Shown one piece after another: positions 6,552-10,410 of a stretch of 10,410 bases of DNA. The stretch covers positions 1 through 10,410 of the forward strand of contig CAZWSC010000006.1 in the NCBI GenBank assembly GCA_964636385.1, in the 5' to 3' direction. The first letter of the stretch is position 1, and every line of letters starts with the position of its first letter. The translations under genes and the position numbers were made by a program. The stretch comes from CAZWSC01 sp964636385. GTDB taxonomy: Bacteria > Eisenbacteria > RBG-16-71-46 > CAIMUX01. The notes under the pieces were generated by a model. That model worked only from the letters and a program-made list of their open reading frames with translations. It ran no database searches and was not told where the DNA came from.

Positions 6552-8666
6552 CTACACCAGCTCCCAGACGGTGACCTCGGCCACCATGTGCCGGAACTCC
6601 CGGGCCGTCTCCCGCAGCACGAACTCCATGTCGTGGGGCTCCGCCACCTGCCTGAAACGCCCCGAGAGCGCGCCTTCGATCCCCTCCCGTGTCGGGACAT
6701 TCTCCCCGTCGACCTTCACCCCGCCCAGCCAGCGCCCGCGCGGGGTGACATCCTCGCGCCACCCGTAGGTCGATGAGATCACGAGCAGCCCGCCAGGCGA
6801 CAGGCGGGTGTGCACGTCGTCAATGAAGCGGGCCGGGTCGTACAGCTGCTCGATCAGGTTGTGGGCGAGGATCAGGTCGTATCCGGTGAACTGCGGCTTC
6901 AGGTTGTGCGCATCCCCCTGCCGGAACTCGACCTTCCCGGACACCCCGTCCAGGCCAAGATCCCGGAGGTTCGCCTCGCGGAAGCTCATGAGCTCGCCCT
7001 CGGCCGGGATCGCGTATCGCGCGTAGCCCTTCTGCTGCAGCTCGTGGCAGACGCGGATGAATCTCGCCGAGAAGTCGATCCCCGTCACGCGATCGAACGT
7101 TGCCGCCAGCTCGAAGGTGGCGCGGCCGGCTGCACACCCGAGATCGAGGGCGCTGTTCGCCTTCCGGCCCCGGCAGAGCCCGGCGCAGAACTCAGCCAGC
7201 CGCCTGGGGAAGGACTGCAGCCCGAAGTAGTCGCTTCCGTAGTGGAGTTCGCAGAGCCTGGCGACCTCCGGGTCGGTCTCGTACACGTCCTCGCGGATCA
7301 CGACCTGCGTGTCGCTCACGACGTACCGCAGACCTGCGTGCTGGTAGAAGTGCCGGCGGAATGCATAGCGGCTGTCGCGTGTCGCCTCGTTCCCCGTGGA
7401 GATCCAGGAGCCGCCCTTTATCAGGTTATGGCGGGCGTCGAAGGTCGGGGTGGAGAAGTCGTCGTACAGAGGGTGGACCTGGAAACCCGGGAAGCCCGCG
7501 ATCGGTGTCTCGGTCCACTGCCAGACATTCCCCACTACGTCGCCGAAGTCCTTCGTCACGTGATCCGTCACGGGACACGATGAGGCGTGGAGAGCGAGGT
7601 TGATGTTGCCCGGCTCGCTCTTCCAGTCAGGCTGGTCGGGTATTCCGGAGTGGTCGAGCAGGCGGTACCACTCCTCCTCCGTCGGCAGGCGGACGGGCAG
7701 GCCTGTCTGCGCAGCCTTCCAGTTGCAGAACGCCTTCGCCTCGAGCTGGTTCACCTCCACCGGCCAGTCCCACGGCATCGGGATCTCGCACGCGACGCAG
7801 CGAAGGCGCCAGTCGCCGCTGTAGTCGGGCACCCAGAACCTCGGGTACTCCGCCCTCTGGTATGTGCGCCACGCCCACCCTTCCTCCGTCCACCAGCGCT
7901 GCTCTTCGTAGCCGTCCGCCTCGATGAAGCCGAGAAACTCGCCGTTGCTTACCAGGAAGCGGCCCGCCCTGAAGTCGCGTATCTCCGCCGTCATGTGGCC
8001 GTACTCGTTGTCCCATCCGTACAGCGCGTGGTCACGGCCCTTTCCAAGGACGACAGTACCGCCCGGCACATCAGCCAGCTCGTTCTCCGGCGCGGGGCCG
8101 CTGCGGTTGCAGACAGGCCAGGCCGGGTGCTCTCTCACGAGGTGCAGGGGAAGCTGCCGGATCAGGACCGAGCTGGTCTCCAGGTGGATCCGCTCGTGCT
8201 CTATCGCCATCATGACCACCCAGAAAGGATCATCCCACCCGATCGGCAGCGACATCGGCAGGTCACTGATCGCCTGGTCGACCACCTCACGCACACGGCG
8301 CCTGTACTCGTACACATCGGGCACCGGAGGCCAGTCGTAGTTACGCTCGTCCAGGTCGTCCCAGCTCATCTCGTCCACGCCGATCGCGAACATCGATTCG
8401 AGACGCGGGTTCACTCGCGCGGGGATCAGCTTCGCCAGGGTGAGCTTGTTGATGTAGAAGCAGGCGGTGTGCCCGAGGTAGAAGATGAGGGGGTGGCGCA
8501 GCGGGTCGGCGCGACGGTAGTATGAGTCATCGCCTGTGAGGAGTTCGAAGAGCCGCTCGCTTACATCATAGGTGTCGTGGAAGTAGCGGCGGATCTCCCC
8601 GCGCTTCGCGGCCGGATCGCCGCCGTCCAGGCGCGGCGTCCGCGCCGGTCTGGGTGTGAGAGCCAT
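6552..8666 (-). CDS. ovoA: 5-histidylcysteine sulfoxide synthase with C-terminal methyltransferase (OvoA)
   Basis: Cytoplasmic non-heme iron enzyme of ovothiol A synthesis. It joins cysteine to C5 of the histidine imidazole using O2. After OvoB removes the side chain, the methyltransferase domain is thought to methylate the ring nitrogen of 5-thiohistidine. The 704 residues match full-length OvoA. An N-terminal DinB-like domain (about 20-170) carries YLGHTACFYINKL with H66 and EHERIHLE with H157 and H161, the expected iron triad. An FGE-type domain (about 185-450) has GNVWQW (379-384) and GGSW (418-421). The methyltransferase (about 465-704) has LDLGCAAGR (507-515), GIDFSARF and GDAHNL. The conserved VDEMSWDDLDE and IHLETSSVLIRQLP segments separate it from the ergothioneine enzyme EgtB. 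An open TTG lies at 8711, but AGGAGG five bases upstream fixes the ATG at 8666. OvoB is absent from the window. The gene stands alone between gaps of 136 and 344 bp. Confidence 0.95.
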   Translation of the reverse strand: MALTPRPARTPRLDGGDPAAKRGEIRRYFHDTYDVSERLFELLTGDDSYYRRADPLRHPLIFYLGHTACFYINKLTLAKLIPARVNPRLESMFAIGVDEMSWDDLDERNYDWPPVPDVYEYRRRVREVVDQAISDLPMSLPIGWDDPFWVVMMAIEHERIHLETSSVLIRQLPLHLVREHPAWPVCNRSGPAPENELADVPGGTVVLGKGRDHALYGWDNEYGHMTAEIRDFRAGRFLVSNGEFLGFIEADGYEEQRWWTEEGWAWRTYQRAEYPRFWVPDYSGDWRLRCVACEIPMPWDWPVEVNQLEAKAFCNWKAAQTGLPVRLPTEEEWYRLLDHSGIPDQPDWKSEPGNINLALHASSCPVTDHVTKDFGDVVGNVWQWTETPIAGFPGFQVHPLYDDFSTPTFDARHNLIKGGSWISTGNEATRDSRYAFRRHFYQHAGLRYVVSDTQVVIREDVYETDPEVARLCELHYGSDYFGLQSFPRRLAEFCAGLCRGRKANSALDLGCAAGRATFELAATFDRVTGIDFSARFIRVCHELQQKGYARYAIPAEGELMSFREANLRDLGLDGVSGKVEFRQGDAHNLKPQFTGYDLILAHNLIEQLYDPARFIDDVHTRLSPGGLLVISSTYGWREDVTPRGRWLGGVKVDGENVPTREGIEGALSGRFRQVAEPHDMEFVLRETAREFRHMVAEVTVWELV

Positions 8667-8802
8667 CTCCTCCTCCTGGGCCCGAGTCCCTGTGCGCCCG
8701 CGGTTTCGCAATCAAGGATTCCTGACCTGTCCGTGCCGGATCCCCGGCTTGCCCGTCACCGGACATGATAGCCGATCCGGTCGCGCGAGGGGGGCTCCAC
8801 CC
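8667..8802. other. Intergenic gap between the permease and ovoA with two small hairpins
   Basis: Two inverted repeats are present: gccgg/ccggc (8735-8748, 4-base loop) and accgga/tccggt (8758-8781, 12-base loop). The loop of the second contains TATCAT on the minus strand (8770-8765), a good -10 box, but no -35 match stands 16-18 bases upstream. A weak 5-bp stem (8788-8804) overlaps the permease stop codon without a T-run. Whether ovoA has its own promoter or is read through from the permease gene cannot be decided. Confidence 0.4.
8672..8677 (-). promoter_or_regulatory. Shine-Dalgarno deciding the ovoA start
   Basis: AGGAGG, in a run of gga units, ends five bases before the ATG at 8666. The upstream TTG at 8711 would add 15 Arg/Glu-rich residues with no homology I recognise, so the ATG is preferred. 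Confidence 0.8.
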
Positions 8803-10146
8803 CTACCCCATGCCCGACCGCACGAAGACGAAGTACACAGCCATCAGAACAGCCAGGCCGTACATCAGGGGCCTCACCTCGCGCCCTCGGCCCGAGAGCA
8901 GCTTTATCACCGGGTAGGCGACGAAGCCGAGGGCAAGACCGTCGGCAATCGAGTACGTCAGCGGGATGCCCAGCATGATCAGGAACGCAGGGAGACTCTC
9001 CGTCATGTCGTCCCAGTCGATCTTCAGAACGTTCTTCGCCATGAACACGCCGACCACGACCAGTGCCGGTGCCGTGATCGGAGGGAATGACGCCACGAGT
9101 GCGATCAGGGGGGCGAACAGGAGCGCGAGTATGAACAGGACGGCTACGACAAGTCCGGTCAGCCCGGTCCTCCCGCCCTGCTCAACGCCGGTGGCGCTCT
9201 CGATGTAGCTCGTGACGGTGCTGGTGCCGAGCGCGGCGCCGACCATGGTTCCTATGGCGTCGGACACCAGGGCGCGATTGGCCCGCGGCAGGCGGCCGTC
9301 CTTCATGAACCCGGCCCTTTCGGCAACGCCGACCAGCGTGCCGACAGTGTCGAACACGTCCTTGAAAACGAAGATGATGATGAAGGGCAGGCCAACCAGC
9401 GTCAGCGCCCCCCGGATGTCCATCCTGAATGCAGCAGGTTCTCCGATGTCGGGAAGGCCGACCAGCCTGTCCGGGAAGTGCGCCTGGCCAAGGGCCCACG
9501 CGATGACGGCGGCGGCGAGGATCCCGATCATGATTGACCCGGGAACGCGGCGTGCATGAAGCACGGCTATGATCAGGAGGCCGGCCATGAAGACGACCGG
9601 GCCGGGAGTCATGAGCTCGACATTGAGGCTTACGATCGTTCCCGCTTTCGGTATGACAATGCCGCCGTTGTGAAGCCCGATGAACGCGATGAAGAGCCCG
9701 ATCCCCACGGCTATTCCACACCGCATGCTCGCACTCAGGGCATCTATGATCGCCTGGCGGACGCGGAAGATGGACAGCACCAGGAAGACAAAGCCGGATA
9801 CGAAGACCATGCCGAGTGCGACCTGCCACGCATTGGCGACACCGATCGCCGTCAGCCCCATCACGACCGAGACGAAGAAGTGGTTGTTCCCCATCCCCGG
9901 GGCCTGCGCGATCGGGTAGCGCGCGTACAAGCCCATGATCGCAGTCGCGATGGCCGCGGCAATGCACGTGGCCAGCATGACAGCCTGCGGATCGAGACCT
10001 GTAGGATTACCCGCGAAGTCGGTGGCCAGCACCGCGGGGTTGACGAAGATGATGTAGGCCATCGTCAGGAAAGTCGTGATCCCGGCTATGACTTCCGTGC
10101 GGACTGTGGTTCCGTTCTCCGCCAGTCTGAAGATGCGTTCCAGCAT
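8803..10146 (-). CDS. NCS2 family permease, AzgA/PbuG-like (probable purine base transporter)
   Basis: Inner-membrane transporter; characterised AzgA-type members import adenine, guanine or hypoxanthine, usually with protons. The 447 residues are of normal length and consist almost wholly of membrane helices. The N-terminus has AGITTFLTMAYIIFVNPAVL (about 21-40), typical of the AzgA branch. QAPGMGNNHFFV (about 81-92) is the half-helix substrate motif, though many relatives have GMGLN here. FKDVFDTVGTLVGV (about 261-274) and GTSTVTSYIESATGV (about 307-321) are the core signatures of the branch. The ATG at 10146 follows GGGAG at seven bases; the longer GTG start at 10212 adds 22 polar residues and has no such support. 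It lies 136 bp upstream of ovoA on the same strand. The purine substrate is inferred from the family and not proven. Confidence 0.92.
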   Translation of the reverse strand: MLERIFRLAENGTTVRTEVIAGITTFLTMAYIIFVNPAVLATDFAGNPTGLDPQAVMLATCIAAAIATAIMGLYARYPIAQAPGMGNNHFFVSVVMGLTAIGVANAWQVALGMVFVSGFVFLVLSIFRVRQAIIDALSASMRCGIAVGIGLFIAFIGLHNGGIVIPKAGTIVSLNVELMTPGPVVFMAGLLIIAVLHARRVPGSIMIGILAAAVIAWALGQAHFPDRLVGLPDIGEPAAFRMDIRGALTLVGLPFIIIFVFKDVFDTVGTLVGVAERAGFMKDGRLPRANRALVSDAIGTMVGAALGTSTVTSYIESATGVEQGGRTGLTGLVVAVLFILALLFAPLIALVASFPPITAPALVVVGVFMAKNVLKIDWDDMTESLPAFLIMLGIPLTYSIADGLALGFVAYPVIKLLSGRGREVRPLMYGLAVLMAVYFVFVRSGMG

Positions 10147-10153
10147 GCCGTGT

Positions 10154-10158
10154 CTCCC
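10154..10158 (-). promoter_or_regulatory. Shine-Dalgarno deciding the permease start
   Basis: GGGAG on the minus strand is seven bases before the ATG at 10146. It supports the shorter protein, which begins MLERIFRLAENGTTVRTE as in AzgA relatives, over the GTG at 10212. Confidence 0.75.
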
Positions 10159-10287
10159 ATGGCCCTGCTCGGAATCGGGCCTCCAGCGACTCCGTTCCCA
10201 CAGAGCCTGCACCGGTTCTGCATCGGGCTGACGGGGGCATGGTACGCCTGGGCGGCGTGGGCTATCGAGGCTTAGTTCGCTCCGGGG

Positions 10288-10314
10288 AGTTCTGGCCCTT
10301 CTGGACCCAGAACT
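10288..10314. repeat. 8-bp inverted repeat upstream of the permease gene
   Basis: agttctgg (10288-10295) pairs exactly with ccagaact (10307-10314) around 11 bases, which themselves repeat ttctgg. It lies about 140 bp upstream of the permease start and just before the helix-turn-helix fragment on the other strand. It may be an operator, a terminator-like structure or the end of a mobile element. No T-run follows. No purine riboswitch fold is recognisable in the region 10147-10410, and no convincing promoter was found there. Confidence 0.45.
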
Positions 10315-10336
10315 GCATCTCTAGGGGGCCCGGAAC

Positions 10337-10410
10337 TTGCGTGTGCCGGCAGTCTCAGGAGCAGGGCTCAGGCAGATAGCACGCACCCTCGGTGTCTCCC
10401 ATTCGACAGT
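10337..10410 (+). pseudogene. Helix-turn-helix fragment, probable IS21-type transposase N-terminus, broken and cut by the window edge
   Basis: In the frame ending at the edge, bases 10364-10408 encode GLRQIARTLGVSHST, a clear helix-turn-helix of the kind that opens IS21-family IstA transposases and some regulators. A TAG at 10322 closes this frame upstream and no ATG follows it, only TTG (10337) and GTG (10343). The alternative frame just upstream reads CRQSQEQG and then runs into a stop, which would join well onto LRQIAR if one or a few bases had been lost near 10364. I therefore read this as a degenerate gene start. It is the only plus-strand coding signal. An intact gene with a GTG or TTG start is the alternative; the sequence to the right is needed. 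Confidence 0.4.

Noticed and set aside
6552..8666. Ergothioneine enzyme EgtB as an alternative to OvoA
   Set aside because: The length, the C-terminal methyltransferase of the OvoA type, and the VDEMSWDDLDE segment all match OvoA; EgtB lacks the fused domain and EgtD is a different methyltransferase family.
8788..8804. Terminator at the permease stop codon
   Set aside because: The stem is only 5 bp, overlaps the stop codon and is not followed by a T-run.
10241..10250. Ten-base match (ggtacgcctg) to the left flank at 291-300
   Set aside because: Too short to mean anything at this GC content, and the flanking bases do not match.
10147..10410. Purine (guanine-type) riboswitch upstream of the permease
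   Set aside because: The three-way junction and conserved loop bases of that class are not visible in this leader.

Overview
The window is about 10.4 kb of GC-rich DNA from a Gram-negative (double-membrane) bacterium. This is shown by an outer-membrane channel, a lipoprotein-type periplasmic adaptor and an RND inner-membrane pump encoded together. I cannot assign a phylum from the sequence alone. All five confidently called genes lie on the minus strand, so genetic order runs from right to left.

Layout, from high to low coordinates. At the extreme right edge (about 10337-10410, plus strand) is a scrap of helix-turn-helix coding sequence resembling the N-terminus of an IS21-type transposase. 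It appears frameshifted and runs off the window. An inverted repeat (10288-10314) lies between it and a purine-type NCS2/AzgA permease (10146-8803). After a 136-bp gap comes ovoA (8666-6552), a full-length bifunctional ovothiol biosynthesis enzyme with DinB-like iron-binding, FGE-type and methyltransferase domains. A 344-bp gap follows. It holds a plausible sigma-70-like promoter and a weak terminator-like hairpin. Next is a tight tripartite efflux operon: a TolC-family channel (6207-4822), a lipoprotein membrane fusion protein with a GTG start (4818-3634), and an RND permease (3629-495). The cistrons are only 3-4 bp apart and the Shine-Dalgarno sites lie inside or against the upstream stop codons. 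The left 494 bp downstream of the pump carry no credible gene. They contain GC-rich direct repeats and several good hairpins, and look like an intergenic repeat mosaic.

Functionally, the three efflux proteins should form one envelope-spanning pump. OvoA makes the first committed intermediate of the thiol antioxidant ovothiol and probably also N-methylates the later thiohistidine. The partner lyase OvoB is not in the window. The NCS2 permease probably imports purine bases, and any link to ovothiol is speculative. No regulator gene is visible.

Most of the window is ordinary metabolic and efflux gene content. The parts most worth a second look are the structured repeat-bearing left flank, the broken helix-turn-helix fragment at the right edge, the altered proton-relay residues of the RND pump, a GxS tripeptide repeat in the TolC-family protein, and the ovoA-permease pairing.
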